From positions 4,224,018 through 4,288,017 of the forward strand of contig NC_034424.1 of the NCBI RefSeq assembly GCF_002078875.1: 64,000 bases of DNA, read 5' to 3'. Every line of letters begins with the position of its first letter. The first letter of the stretch is position 1. Under the pieces are notes generated by a model, which was given only the letters and a program-made list of their open reading frames with translations, had not been told where the DNA came from and did no database searches. Positions 1 to 13,050 of the stretch are shown piece after piece. The DNA comes from Numida meleagris (Eukaryota; Chordata; Aves; Galliformes; Numididae). The position numbers and the translations under genes are program-made.

Positions 1-1284
1 CCCTCAGAGGGCCACACCAAAAAAGGCAGTTTACAGTAACCGGGGAATTAACCCTTTAACTGCCCGTACCTTACATGATGTAATGATGTGGAATACCGAC
101 AACAAAAAAAATCACAAAACCATAACAGCTTGGCAGCCGGCATCCCAGCCATTTCCATTTGCAGTGAGAACAGTCTGTACCACTGCTAGCTGCAGGTCTG
201 CAATGGACGCAGTCCAGCTCTAAATGATGTCCAAATTGAACAGAAGCCTTCCAGATTATGAGGAAGGGAAGCACACATGTTGTGACAGGCTTGAAAGGTA
301 GAGAAAGCCTGGCAATGAGCAGCATAAAGGATGCCTTCTCTGGGATGTACTCAGTCTTCTATAGCAGCAGCACAAGGCAATGTATCAGAGCCTCTCTCAG
401 CCTTTGAGTGTTCCTATTTTTTCAGCTTAGGAGGATAAATGCACTGGCTGAGTGGCTGCAAAGCTGAGACTTGCACAAAGATGGCAGCATTGCTAGAGCA
501 CACGTGTGGGAAGCGGGGTCTTCAGGGTATCCACAGCAATTTGCTTAGTTCCGGGACCACACTGTGTCCCATTCCCAGCCTTATTAAAAAGAGCTCACTG
601 CCCCTCCAGTGGAAACGATCTGAGCCTTGAAGAGACAGAGGACTGTTCTGGCTAGTCAAGGAAGTAATTCTAATTTGCAGCATTCAGCTTCCAACTGTTC
701 TACAATAGCGAGAGGTTAACAGCGTGGAACCGGGTCTCGCTCAGAGGAGCCATTTCGCTCAGGCACTTTGTGCTGTCACTGCCAGCCCCCAGGCGGCTCT
801 TTGTCCTGCTCCCACTCCAACGGAAGGGACCCCCACACAGATTCCTGCCCCTTGGCAGTGCCACAGGCTCCTACCTGACTGCAGTTTTGAAGGCAGTGTC
901 AAAATGAGCTGGATGTGAAGCTGAGGTCAATAGCAACCTTTCACCACTCTCTGATCCGGCTGTGTGCCGTAGTATTCTCGCTCCACTGGAGAATACAGAG
1001 TTCTCTCTCTGGTCCCATGAGATTGCTGTTGATTGCAACTCATTATCTCATTTAGCACCTTCCCCAGGGCTGCCTTGAGTGCCAGCAGTTAGACTAGACC
1101 TCTCAGGTAGTCCCACCCCTGGTGCTGGAGTCAGATGCCTTGTGGACCCAAGTGGTTCAACCACTCAATTCAGTCACTTGCTACCACCACTCTTTTCTTG
1201 TCTAAGAAGAACTTGCTACCCAGATAATTAAACAGAGAAAAGCCAAGAGCCGCCAGGGGGAAGGGGCTGGCTTCACTCCTTGCT
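1..1284. other. Unique non-coding DNA, partly GC-rich
   Basis: I see no gene or recognisable repeat here. The stretch from about 700 to 1000 is richer in G+C than its surroundings and keeps several CpG dinucleotides (around 705-755 and 955-985), but it is far too short and CpG-poor for a CpG island. Open frames of 60-85 codons occur on both strands and resemble no family I know. Confidence 0.6.
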
Positions 1285-1356
1285 TGGGAATGATGATTGG
1301 ACAAGAAGGTCTTAGTGATCTTTTCCAATGTTAGTGAATTTATGATTCTATGATTT
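1285..1356 (+). mobile_element. CR1 LINE, degraded 3' end
   Basis: Only the terminal part of a CR1 non-LTR retrotransposon remains. The segment follows the usual CR1 3' end (GGTTGGAC... GGTCTT... TTTTCCAA) and finishes with ATGATTCTATGATT, the octamer-type tail that marks CR1 3' termini in birds. Several substitutions relative to the better copies in this window (for example 17531-17818) suggest an old, strongly 5'-truncated insertion. It has no coding capacity. Confidence 0.75.
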
Positions 1357-1770
1357 ACCCCACTTGTTTACATCCAGACATAGGAGAAAAGGGATACAGC
1401 ATAGTCTACAGCTCCAAAATGTCTCAGTGATGTCTCGGTGAGTCTTTCTCACTTCAGACCACCAGTCCTAGGCAAGGGAAGGACATGAGTATTTTCTTTT
1501 TCTGTCCACACTGGACAGTTATTCCAACAGCTGTCCTAGATGGGGCAGATTTAATAGCTGCAAATTAAGGACGTTTTTCTCTGAAATAACTGTTTTGATA
1601 AAAAAAATGATAAAATCAATGAATTCATTATTACACATTGACAATAATACCCAGGGAAGAAAAAATAAACCTAGTGCTGTTATAAATGATTGCAGTCTAG
1701 TGGCATTTCATTGTTCAAAGAGGTACTTTTCTGTAATGGAAACATTTGTGGCCTTTATCTGGAAATCCAG

Positions 1771-1882
1771 TGGGCTAATAAGCAGAGCATCCCTTCTGCA
1801 AACACCGCTACAAAAGGCTGCTGGACCACCTGCCATTGCTGATCTATCCTCATCGGCGGAGCTCGACGTGAATTGCAGCCAG
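1771..1882 (+). other. Weak candidate coding exon
   Basis: The segment is preceded by an AG after a modest pyrimidine stretch (ending ATCCAG) and followed by a near-ideal donor (GCAGCCAG then GTAAGC). From 1772 one frame is open across the whole segment (37 codons, containing PLQKAAGPPAIADLSSSAEL), and the enclosing frame is open for 106 codons. Four CpGs lie within 1854-1869, unusual for this AT-leaning neighbourhood. The peptide matches no family I recognise, and the overlapping minus strand is also open, so chance is a serious alternative. Confidence 0.15.
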
Positions 1883-3203
1883 GTAAGCAATCACTCAGCG
1901 TTTCAGATCTGCTGACACAATGAGGGAGACGTGGACAGAGATCTCCTAGAAACACCTCAGCTCTCACCGGCATTGAAGCCCGAACACACAAACCTTCAGC
2001 GTGCACAAAAGTTGGTTTAGCACAAACCAAATTTTGATAACGTGAATGGTTCTCATAGGGTTACCCACAGCAGCAAGTGTATACACAGGTATGTGGTTCT
2101 GGGATAGACATTTATGGCCAATGTAAGCCATAGCAATAGAAACTCACAGCATTCTTTCATAACAGGTCCAGTATCAGAAATTTTCTCTGTGCTGTTGAAA
2201 AGTTGCACCTGAACAAACTTAGAGAGTGTTGGTTTCCATTGCAAAACCTTTTAAAGTTATTATTAGAGAATTTCCGCAAAATATTTTCATTTCCAGTCCT
2301 GCAGCTGTTTGTATGTTTTTCTTCCCTTTATCCTCTCTTTCCTTTTGCCACTCAGAAGAGGAGAAATAATTGTATTAACAAGTCAGCATTTCATTTGCTT
2401 TTTTTGCATGTTACCGAGGAAATAAGGAACAGAAATCTTGGTAACAACATTACAATTTTATCTTTTTTTGGTGGAACAGAAAAATTTGGTGCTCATTTGT
2501 GATGTCTTGAACCACCCAGGTTTAGACAGCTCCAGAAGACTTTCATCTCCTATAAACGTGAATGGCTTTACGTTGAGTAAATTACCATCACAAGAGGTCA
2601 GAAACATGTGCTAAGAGCGCCATGTATTGTGATCCTGAGGCCTTCCAGCTGCCAAGCTGCACAGAAATGCCTCAAAACATTCAGCTCAATAGGTTCGCTA
2701 GGTGTTCAGACACACAGCAATGGGATTTATGGGTGTACCACCCAACTCTTCTTCCTTCCAAAAAGCAGGGGTGGATTCTGTGAAGTGAAACTAAAACCTG
2801 CCTCCCCCTTCAGTATGCATTAGCAAAAGTCATTTAGTCCTTGCACATCACACTTGTGACACTGAGCTTTCACTTGGCAGCTTCTCTCTTCTCATCTTGC
2901 TTTGCTTTTGATCTCAGTACTTCTTGATGGGGATTTGTAGTGACTGCCTCTCCTGCCTGTTTACAGGAAGCCAGTATACGATGTGAAACCCCTAAGCCTG
3001 CAGATCTGCACAGCTCCTTTGCCATCAGTGGGCTAGGGCCATCAGACACCAGCTGAGGATCTGGCCCATAACCCATAGCCAGAGAACCAGCAAGGGGCAG
3101 CTCTTGACTGGGCCAATTGGCCGGGCCAATACACAGCTGTATCGAGGGATGCAAGAGCTTAGAATCCAGTAGATAAGTCTAAATAAATCCATCCTGTACT
3201 CAC

Positions 3204-3276
3204 CATTCCCTTGCCCTAGAAATAACAGCCTCGTCAGAGCATAGAGTACTGGCAAGAATAGCAAAGCATCCGACAT
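3204..3276 (-). other. Candidate first coding exon with signal-like peptide
   Basis: On the minus strand an ATG at 3276-3274 with A at -3 opens a frame reading MSDALLFLPVLYALTRLLFL and a few residues more, then meets a consensus donor (AATG then GTGAGT) after codon 24 plus one base. A hydrophobic run near the N-terminus looks like a signal peptide or anchor, and phase 1 is the phase typical of exons encoding signal peptides. A possible acceptor 241 bp on (GTAAACAG near 2962) would give only a 43-codon product, so any partner exon may lie outside the window. I do not recognise the peptide. Confidence 0.15.
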
Positions 3277-3754
3277 GATGAATAATGTTTACATCGAGAA
3301 TCCAGATGTCATTTTCCATCCTGTAGCTTTAGAAATAATGGCCTGTTACTTCTTATTAAATCAAGGGTAATCCATTCACCTACAGGCCCAATAATAGCTG
3401 TCTCTGCTAATCTCCACTCAGGGAGCTATATTCATCAACAGGAAAGGCCTGTGTTTCTAGCAACAACTGGAAGCCCAATGATCTTCAGCAATGAAATTTC
3501 AAATATCAATTAGTAGTTTAAAAGCATGGGTCTGTCAGCACAGTCCAGCATTAACATAAAACCCAGCTTTCCATAAGAAGCATGACCTCCTGTGTCCTCA
3601 AGCATCGCAGAGTTCCTGTTATTCATCTCCTCTAAAAATCTTTTTATTTACAAGAAATAAAAAGCTCGATGACCTCCTCAGTGATGATTCTCCAGTGTCA
3701 TGCAGCACTTCAGCCAGTTTAATTCTCTTGGGGGTGGACCTAACTGCAATATTG

Positions 3755-3832
3755 ACCCTGCTTTGTGCTGGGGTTTGGAGGAGGTGACCTCCATTGGTCC
3801 CTTTCAACCCAATCTTTTCTATGACTCCAAGA
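3755..3832 (+). mobile_element. CR1 LINE, degraded 3' end
   Basis: The segment matches the last part of a CR1 element: a G-rich lead (GGGGTTTGGAGGAGGTGACC), then the CCCTTTCAACCC block, then TCTATGACTC as the remnant of the tail. The GTGACCTCC form differs from the GATCTTAGAGG form of most other copies here, so it belongs to another CR1 subfamily. It is old and non-functional. Confidence 0.7.
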
Positions 3833-5875
3833 GGGAAGCAGTGATAATGGCTCCGATTAAAATGCCATGACCTTGAAAAACAATGGAACGTTCTCTTTAA
3901 ATCATCTTTATACAGTTTGTTTTTCCTAGTTGGGTTGAACCACTGACACCCCTGATTTGACCTGGCAGTTATACCAGCGTGCACCTGCCTGCCTTTGTCT
4001 TTCTGCTCAAGTGTGAAGAAAGGTTATTTTTTTGTGCAAAAAAAAAAAAGGGAATTTTGAAAACAGAGATTAAATAAACAAATGTGTGACCAATTTAATG
4101 TGAGATATTTGCACACAGCAAGATCTGGTCACATCTACTTTCTGATTCTAGTCCTTCGCTTTGGGGCTTTTGGACTGTAATTGTGTTCAGTCTTCTATTT
4201 ATACAATGAATCTATAATGTAATTTCATGAGGTACTGAGATGCACTGAAAAACATATGAGCACTAAGTTGCTCTGCCTAATCCATATGAAACAGTGTTGG
4301 AAATCAGCCTGGTAAACATGGCAAGAGAATGAGCAAGGATTTCATCTGGGGCTCTGACACTAATCTAAAAAGGATTACCAAGGAGATAGCCTGAGATGCA
4401 GAGCACTTGAACAGAGAGGACAACGAATCCTATTTAAATGAATGCATTGAATTGCAGGTGGCTTGTAAGCGATTAGCACACTGACTTCATACTGACCAAG
4501 CCAGTAGGAGTTCATCCCTCACAGCCACTGCACTAGTTACATTTACTGCTCCATTCGCCGACTACAAATAGAGGTTAAGAGAAACAGATGATTTTCAAAC
4601 ATTAACTTTTAATAGGGACAGCATGTCTGGCGAGATGAAAAGAATGAAAAGCCCTCGCTGTTCACAGTTGTAATCCACCCCCAGTGGTCTTGCTGTCATT
4701 TCTCCACAAGCTCCACCACTTGTTGCTTTGGGGAATCATCATCACAAATTGATAGTAGGGCAGCCAACGCTCTGTGCTGGGTGTCCCAGCTGAAGGCAAT
4801 TCTTGTAGTGTTCACACTCTGCCAAAGATGGGTGCTCGTGACTGTGCTCCTCTGTGCTCCCTGCTCTGTTTTCTTGTCTTGTTTGCTCTCTAAATTGTAA
4901 TTTAAATATCAGATCAGTCCATTTGGGGTGACGGAAAGTGAGGGTCAGGTCAGCAAATTGTTTAATTGCGGGTTTAACATATACCACGAGAATTATGCTT
5001 TCTGTCATCAAAGAAATAACCCATTCCCTCCTTTTGTGGCAGAAACCTAAAAACACTCTGATTCCCTTGGTCTCATTAGCTTGTGTACCTCTGGCATATT
5101 GAAGATTTTGTGGCTTTTGGCCCTTTGTACTATAGGATTTCGCTTCCAAATACTAGAAAATATTTAGTGGATTTTAGCATGTGCAGTCCTGTGTTGCTGT
5201 ATCCCATATGCCTGAAGCCAAGTGTCTAGCCAAGCATCTCCCAGGATCAAGAATTTATGCAGTGTTTCAGTAACAACTGAACAAATCCATGCTAATTCCA
5301 TAAAAGATCTGTCATCCATCCTCCTACCGTTCTCTTTGGGTTTTGGCTATAAATAAATTATGCAAGCCCAGAAGTCCCCTAAAACTTCACAGGTTAGCAG
5401 AGCATCATGCAATGAGTGAACAACTTAAATATGGCCTGTTCAAAGCCTGACAACTCAGTGTGTGCTGTGGTTCTCCAAACAACCCAGAGCAACGCTGCAA
5501 CCACGTCCACCTCGAGCACAACCGCTTTGCAGTGATGCGACAGTTTCCTTACCCTACACAGGGGAAGATGGGGAACATAAAACCTCTCACTAATCCATTC
5601 CGTTCCCATCCTTTTTTTTTTTTTCCCTGTTATTTCTGGCAAAGGCCACTAAAGTTCATGAGATGGAAAGTGCATTAATTATGCCAACATTTATACCCTT
5701 CACAAGCCTAGTCACGTTCTTTTGCCATTTTTGTTGAGCAGCTTTATTTCCACACAAAAGCACTACCATATAATTATTTTATCAACATGGTTCAGTGGTT
5801 GAGTTAGAAATTGTACCGGATGATACAGAACATTCCTTACTTGAAGCGAAACTGTCACAAACGTATCAAAAGCAC
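3833..5875. other. Unique non-coding DNA
   Basis: No gene or interspersed repeat is recognised. A 12-A run lies at 4038-4049 and a 13-T run at 5612-5624. The longest frame (4742-5149, minus, 135 codons) has no recognisable domain and no supporting splice signals. Confidence 0.5.
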
Positions 5876-5900
5876 TTTTTTTTTTTTTTTTTTTTTTTTT
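5876..5900. repeat. Poly-T tract, 25 T
   Basis: This is an uninterrupted run of 25 T, the longest homopolymer in the window. Read on the minus strand it could be the A-tail of a retroposed sequence, but no AATAAA signal or recognisable 3' UTR precedes it, and I see no clear target-site duplication. A simple slippage-grown tract is the safer reading. Confidence 0.95.
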
Positions 5901-8900
5901 GCATGCTGTACAATGGAAGCTGTTACATGTACTATAAGCACTTATCCATTATAAAGTCATATTTGATTCAGGAAGACCGGAATGAGTTGCAGTAGGTTAA
6001 ATATCTCAAAAGCCAAGATTCTCCCTTTCTGCAGTTCATGCGCTTAGTTCACTTAGCTTTCCAAACATAAAAGTAATCATAACATAATAACATACCCAGG
6101 GGATCTGAAAACCTCACTGGGTAGTTCATGGGATGTATTAAGCCATCTACCATGCCTTTCATCCACCAGAAGATCTGTGCAGAATGGAGAATATCATTAT
6201 AAAAGAAGACAGATCATAAAACAGAGGTCCAAGCCCTCAAGTTGTGTTTCATAAAGCCAGTAACACTATACTGATTTGAGTCAACAGAGGATCTGGCTCT
6301 TTGTATTTAAAGTAGACGTAAATATCTCAGAGCAATAAAAGTGAAATATGCTTTAGCTGTACTTTAAGGAGAGATTTCAGCAAAGTTTATGTTTAAATTT
6401 CTTGGTTGATTAGCCCACAATGACTTCTAATCGCTTGGGAGAATTTTTAAAAATCGAACTTGAATATACTCAAGGCACAGAAGCTGAGAAAGTTGTCTGT
6501 AATTCATGGGGACTAACTTTTATTTTTTAAGGGAAAAAAAAATCCTTCATCTTATTTGAAAACAGCCATTGCATCCAGTACGGAGGACCTGAAGCTAGCA
6601 AAGCCTATTGTTTGAATGAAAGCTCAACACCTCATTTTCCACTCCTCTTGCAAAGGATGTGCAGTCCTGTGGAAAATGATAGAGTAACAATATTATAAAA
6701 TTGGAGTGATAGATAAATAGAATCCTGAGTGTTTATCTTTTCTGAGCTAGATCTAGCAAGGCTTTTCTGAGCCACCTTGCAGGTGGGTGTTTAATGTGTA
6801 ATGGGCTTGAAGATAGGATACGGATCCATCCCATCACCCGTCACACAGGACTAGGCAGAGGTACTTACTGAACTCAGGTCAGCGTTGGGTCTAACCAAAT
6901 GGAAACACCATGGAAACACCATGGAAAAACATGGTGCTCCAAATCCCTTCCTCTCTCTGACTTCCACTGTGACTGAAGGTGCTCAGCACACCGAAAACCC
7001 AACAATTCCTAGGGCACATCAGGTTTTCCATGCAGGAGAGATAACGCAGACATTGCTGGGAAAGCTGTCTGCACCCCTGACTGCCCAGCTGTAAAATGTA
7101 ACTAATTTCATTCACTGGGGAGTGCTGGGAGGATTAATTGGATTTAGTGGCCGCAATGTACTTTACATTGGCTGGGTGGAAGGAGACTGATAAGAGCTGA
7201 GGTGCAAATTTCTCAGAGGTGCAAGGAAATAACTGACCAAGAAGGAGGGCAATTATTTAAAGAGTCAGTGAAGCAAGGAAAAGACAATTAGCATTGGTAT
7301 CACCCTAATTCACAACAATTTACAACAATGAAGCTGAGCCACTCTTCCCATCAAGGCCAGAATACATAATTCCCTTGACCTTATTATAAAACATTGAAAA
7401 AAATGAGTGCAAAGTCTGCATGTACGCACAAGCGAACAGAGAACTGAAGGACGCATGAAGGAGCCAAATGAAAATGTTATTTAGGAGCCCCAAATCTGAA
7501 AGAAAACAACAGTAGGTCTGTCAAGATGTGCAAGGTTTCTCAATGCAGTGGTCACAAAATTTTCAATTCATTCATCTCTATACTCAGCATTGCTTGCAGG
7601 GAATCTAAATTCTGGTATCCAAATGAGTGAAGGAGGACATAGCCAGCCCATCCTCCTCCATTGCTGGATTTCTTTTTTCCTGTAGGTTATCTTCGATGTT
7701 AGCCTCAAAGTCTCCAGCAATGCAGCATGGAACAAACATTAGAGAAGCAGATGGAACACCAGGAGCAGCAGCATCAATAACTTATGAGTGGATTAGAAGC
7801 TGGAGTACAGCTGCCACCTTCTTGATCTTTTATTAGCACGTAATGTTATTAATTATAGAGTTAAAGGAAAGACATTTTGGAAGGGGCAAGAGGACAGCAG
7901 ACCTCTAATAGAATTGTGACTCTTGTATACCTTGGCCTTTCTGTTCTTTTCTGTGTCTTGTTTTTCTTATATGGAGCATCAGTTTTATATAGGACGCTGT
8001 TTTTTAAGGAATATGTGAGGCTCGGGACTTAGGCGAGATCAGTTTGCAATAAGAAAAGTACTCATCTGCCTTTACCACTTTTAAAATTTTGCCCTGTAAT
8101 GCCTTTTTAGGCTGTTTATGGTGCTTGTGCTTAAGGGTCTGGTCTGTCCAGGAAGCAGTGGGCAGACAAGTGGTTGCTCTCCTGTTGTGCTGTGATTGCT
8201 GTCCTCTCTTCAATCAGGAAAAAAAACCTGCTCCAAAGTTCTCCTTAATTCTGTTGAAAAGAATATTTTTGTCTTCATCTGTGAAATGTTCCATTTCCAT
8301 ATAGAAACATTTGCAGATTTCCTATTATGCTGAGGAGAAAATGTTCATCGGCGTTAAAGGGCAAGAGATCTTTGATAATACCAATCATATGCAGTGTTTT
8401 TCCTAGTGCTTCTTACACCATATAAGCATCATTTTCCCTACTCTACAAAAGTGAAAGGTGATTTGAAGGTCGAAACTAGTGGGAATGAAGAATCCCAGTC
8501 TCCTAAGCCTGAAGATGTGCCCTCTCAGTCCAGAAACCTCACTCATGCCCTTCACACCAGTACATCAAAGTGACACCCAATTTTGATCTGCCACTGGGTA
8601 TGCTGAGGCTGGTGACAATATTTTAGTCGCGTATCATTGCTTGCTGCATAACTTTAAAGTTCTCACTGAGCTGCGCAGCCTTGTGATTTACACTGCAGAG
8701 TGGGATAGGTTAGATTTCAACTATTTGGATCCATCTCATTTTTCAATAAGGCAGCCATGAAATTTGACTTTTTGCCTGACAGCATCTGTTTTTGGGAACC
8801 CCGAACTACCAAATACAGTATGACTGGAAATACAGACCCTCAAAAGCTGTTGTGGTGCTTCCAAATTAACAAGGAAAACTTATCTTAGGGACTGCAAGGC

Positions 8901-11602
8901 AAAATCGACAATTATCGTTGTGTATTTGCCCCCTCTCATTTGTCTGAGGGAAAGAGCCAGGCTTTTCCATTGCAAAGCTGTGCTAAAGGTTATAAAAAAG
9001 TGAATAAAGCTAAAAACAAAATTACAGGGTACAGTTGTCAAGGATTCCTTATGCTCACTCCATCTTTCTTAGCCTGTGCCCTGAGGGTGTATTCCAGACA
9101 CAAATCTTCCATTCCACTTAATCAGCAACGTCCTCAGAACAGATCCCATTGTCTCCATCACATCTTCCAAGCCATGCTTGTTAGATTCTTTATGATCTTC
9201 CAAGGCAAAAAAAAAATTCTCAAAATTTGGTCCAAAGTCCACTCAGAGGGACCATAACCATCCACACCTTGAGAACTCTGGGATAAACCACCTTAGCCAA
9301 CATTAATATGGCACAAATTTTACAAATCTTTCATATCTGCAGGGCGTATGTGGGCTGACTACCAACCCCCTTGATTTTTACAGTTGTTTACAAAATATCT
9401 AGTGTGCTGTAACATTATTTACAGAATTATTGATTTTTATTATTCATCTTTATGGCTGTCTTGTTCTCTGCTGGCTGATCGCTGTCAGATGTACTAGATT
9501 ATACTCATGGATTGGGCTGGAGTTGATGGGATTAATTGATTTGATTACATAGAGTGAAATCAGTGGATTTCACATCAAATAGAATCAATAATCTGAATTA
9601 CATTAGACAGATGAGCAAACATTGGACAGGATCATTGCTCTGGCTTTCATGGGCTGTTACAACAGTTGAGATCAACGGATTGAATTCCTCAGTGCAAGAC
9701 AGGGACTGGTTCCATTTGAATCGCGCTGGTGGGCTCAATAACTACAATTCCTTTTTAACTTGAGTTTTCACTGATCTTTATTATAATAATTATACCTAGC
9801 GGCAATCACCCTCTCTGGTACACACACAAAAAAGTTCATTATATGACACAGAGATGAAGTGGCTCATTTTCCCCCTGTTCTAATTTGGTAAATGGTGATT
9901 ACAGAGGTAGGAGCTCAGCGAAACCCAATGAGCCTTGATGCGTTAGTTAGAATTTTAGCAAGTCATCTTTACTGAGACCTAACTGCATGTAGCCAAGTAA
10001 GATGACAAGTCCAAAACTCTTGCCTGCTGGTAGTGTTGTTATTCTCTTGATTATCCTCCAGCATGTCAAGCACTTCTGTGTTAGAAGGACAGCACAGCCG
10101 GCTATGGCTTCTTTCTCTTGTCCTTAATCAGAAATGTTGAACTGCTCCCTAATTCCTGAGAGAAAAAAGAATTCATTAGATTTCAGCTTTTTTCACTCCT
10201 GAATGCTAAGCGGCTCTTCCTTTCCATCTCTCTTCCTGTTGAAAATGTGTGAGGAACTAATGTATAGGAAAAAAATGTATCGTATTTTGCAATCCCCATA
10301 TGATGTTAAATTTCATCTTGTGCATGAAACCACAGTCAAATGTCACTGTAGCAGAGGGATAGGGTGTCAGTGATATTCCCTTTCAATTCAGTGATCAAAA
10401 TAGAGGATTAGCAGTATCTTTCCCAGCTTAATGATATAAAAACCATGGGGCTGGTCTGTGAAAGTAAAGGCAGACAGTGTTGGCAATGAGAGGAAAGTTC
10501 AGTGGGTCATGACTGAAGTTATCATTTGAAAATAAAAGTTCATTCATATTTTCACATATACAACAGCACCATTTTGTGGAGGGCAAGACAGAAGTTTTGA
10601 CTGGGAATCCACGAGGGTTAGAAGAAAGGATCTGAGCCAGAGGCTCTTTTCACCTGCAAAATCCCTTCAAGGTCAGCTCAGGGATGGAAATGTTCTACCC
10701 TTTAGAGAACCTGGCAGGTCAGTCTGAGTCTTACATGCTTATCACATTCTTGTCCAGCAAGCATTTCTTTTTAAAGCTATTTAAGTTTGTACCAAAAAAC
10801 TGTATTATTGCTAGAAGATGGTAGCCCATACTCTTCCTTCTTTCTCTCTTCTGTTCTTCAGACTTTCCTTCTGCCTAAGAAGTGAGTCCAGAGGCTAAAT
10901 CCATGACTGGCATCCCTATTACTAAACTGATTTCCACCAAGTCTGAAACTGTCAGAACCATCGCAGAGGAGGGATGGCACAGGGGAGAAGCAACAACACC
11001 TGCCTACCAGCAGGGAGCAACCATTGCAATGTTAGAAGAGCTGGGTACCCAACCCTGGGAGCAATCATTTATGCGTTAACAAAGCCGAGCAGCAATCCCT
11101 GGGAGGTTGGACTCCTTGAGTAGCTTAGTAACTGCCATAATTAAGCAGGAGTCAAACAGTGAATGTATAACTGTATGGAGAGGTGACGCTTAGTGAAGTG
11201 CTAGCTTTTATGCAAAAGCAATGTTCTCTTAGTGAGGATAAATTTCTTAGCAAGATCTCTGAAATCTTAAATATCAGTTTTACCACCACAGATGAGCTGT
11301 CTAATTTCTCCATTCTCTCACTGACCAAATATACATTCGACAAAAGACATTATGGCAAAGAGCAGAGGATAAAGGAAAATGAAATTGTTTGGAAATTCAG
11401 GTGATTCCAGGTCTGTCCTTGCATTTTTTCCTTTACTTAAACTATGAACTTTCTGTTTACAGCCACAGTTTACAACTGTAACTACTTGCTATCCCACAGA
11501 AGCCCTCATATTAGTTAAAGATTCTTGCTATTACAAAATATTGACTTCATTTTTGCTTGGAAAGTCTGATATTTTATTATTATGGAAACTGGCTGCCCAC
11601 TG
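5901..11602. other. Unique non-coding DNA
   Basis: About 5.7 kb hold no recognisable gene or interspersed repeat. Small features are an 11-bp tandem repeat at 6901-6932, a 17-bp palindrome at 7154-7170, and an AT-rich stretch near 9400-9620 rich in ATTA/ATTGATT homeodomain-type cores. Frames reach 105 codons (8940-9257, plus) but none looks like protein. Confidence 0.5.
6901..6932. repeat. 11-bp tandem repeat, about 3 copies
   Basis: The unit GGAAACACCAT occurs twice perfectly and a third time as GGAAAAACAT. The array is short and probably arose by slippage. It has no evident function. Confidence 0.85.
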
Positions 11603-11880
11603 TAGAATCATAGAATCATCAAGGTTGGAAAAGACCGCTAAGATCATCAGAAGTCCAACCCCAACCCCTCCCTGCCATGCCCACTGACCATGTCCCCAGA
11701 TGTCGCATCTGCTCTTGAACATCTTCTGGGACATTGACTGACCACCCCCTTGGAGTGGTTCCAGTGCCTCACCCCTCTTTCTGAAATTTTTCCTAATATC
11801 CAACCTGAACCTCTTGGGGCACAGCTTAAGGCCATTCCTTCTCATCCAATCTCTTGTTCGATGGAAAAAAAGGCCACTCA
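11603..11880 (-). mobile_element. CR1 LINE, 5'-truncated
   Basis: Read on the plus strand, the copy begins with the reversed tail AGAATCATAGAATCAT and continues through the typical GGTTGGAAAAGACC and GCCCACTGACCATG blocks to AACCTGAACCTCTTGGGGCA. On the minus strand this covers the end of the CR1 reverse-transcriptase frame: KLCPKRFRLDIRKNFRKRGE is a diverged form of its usual C-terminus. Roughly the last 280 bp survive, with frameshifts, so it is a dead copy. Confidence 0.93.
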
Positions 11881-13050
11881 TGCACAACAGGAAAAGGACA
11901 TTTCCTGGTCTTTGCCTGAAAGGGCAGACTTGATTGGGCTGTTAGGGAATAGGAGAAAATATCTGGCTCAGACCATGAAACACATAACAATATTCCATGA
12001 TTAAGCTGAATGTACAGAGCTCTTTACTGAACGCTAAGGGATATGCTCAGTTTAAAAAACACTTTAATGCAGAAAGCCAGATTCATATTGCAGAAAAGCA
12101 CTAGAAAAGCTGAGGCATGCATCTCAGTAATATCTCAGCAAGTCCAACTTGCAGCTCGTCAATGTTGCTAGCTACCTACTGAGACCCAGGCTCTCTTGTC
12201 CCCTTCCTCCCACTCTCCAAAGATCTCCCCCTTCCTCTGTCTCGCTGGGAAGACTGAATCTCATCTGTCTGCAGTTAGCGGAAACTGAAGTAACTGGACT
12301 TGCTGCTGGAACAGAAGAAATATGTGATGTTAACAGTTCATTGAGCTGTGAGATGAACAAGCTGGGTGCTGAAAAGGAAATCCAAGCTAAGAGTACATTT
12401 CCAGTGTTAATAAAGCTTTCTCCTGTTGTTGTATATTTCCGAACACCGATTCCAGGATGGTTGTCATCTGTTTTCTTCCAGAATTAGAAAACAGGACAAG
12501 TTTAATGTATCTTGGGCTCATTTGTCCTTGTTAAATGATAGCTCTGCCTGCATTAGGAGACCTACTTCCTCCTCTGTTATTTGCTAAAATCCCTATCATG
12601 CCTACAACTGCCTTTAATTTTTGCAACAAAGTCTTCAGCAACACTTTTGAGTCTTTCTCAGCTGTGTCCCTCTTCTAATATGGAAGTGATAAACCAGAAA
12701 GCGAGACATGAATTTACTAGGAACAGAAGCAAGACTGCTTGCTAGTCAGGGAACAATGAAACAATCTCTCTACTTTTGGTTTCCCGCATGATTGCAGTGT
12801 TTTCAGGATCCAGACGTGCTGCTGGTGGTGGGAAGTCTGTAATAGAAGAGCAACCACAAAGCCCAGCGCAAATGGCAGAAGGAGCTGGCTGTATGCTGTG
12901 AGACAGCAACAGAGGAAAACCCATGCCATTTTCCTTGAAATGCATGGTTTCCTTCAGAATATGGTGCACGAGGGAAAAGAGATGTTCTCCCCCTTTATTT
13001 CCAGCCATCAAGGCATTGCTTTAAGTGTCATCTTATTTCCACCTTTTCAG
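11881..13050. other. Unique non-coding DNA
   Basis: No gene or interspersed repeat is recognised. The region ends in a pyrimidine-rich stretch that forms a strong acceptor-like site at 13049-13050 (see the microexon candidate). Confidence 0.5.

Larger units (their letters stand above)
1357..3754. other. Unique non-coding DNA
   Basis: Apart from the two weak exon candidates listed separately (1771-1882 and 3204-3276), I see nothing identifiable. The sequence is AT-leaning with ordinary short A/T runs. Frames of 60-106 codons overlap on opposite strands, as expected from chance. Confidence 0.5.

Noticed and set aside
5876..5960. Poly-T as reverse A-tail of a retropseudogene
   Set aside because: The adjacent sequence lacks an AATAAA at tail distance, shows no recognisable mRNA sequence, and has no clear target-site duplication.
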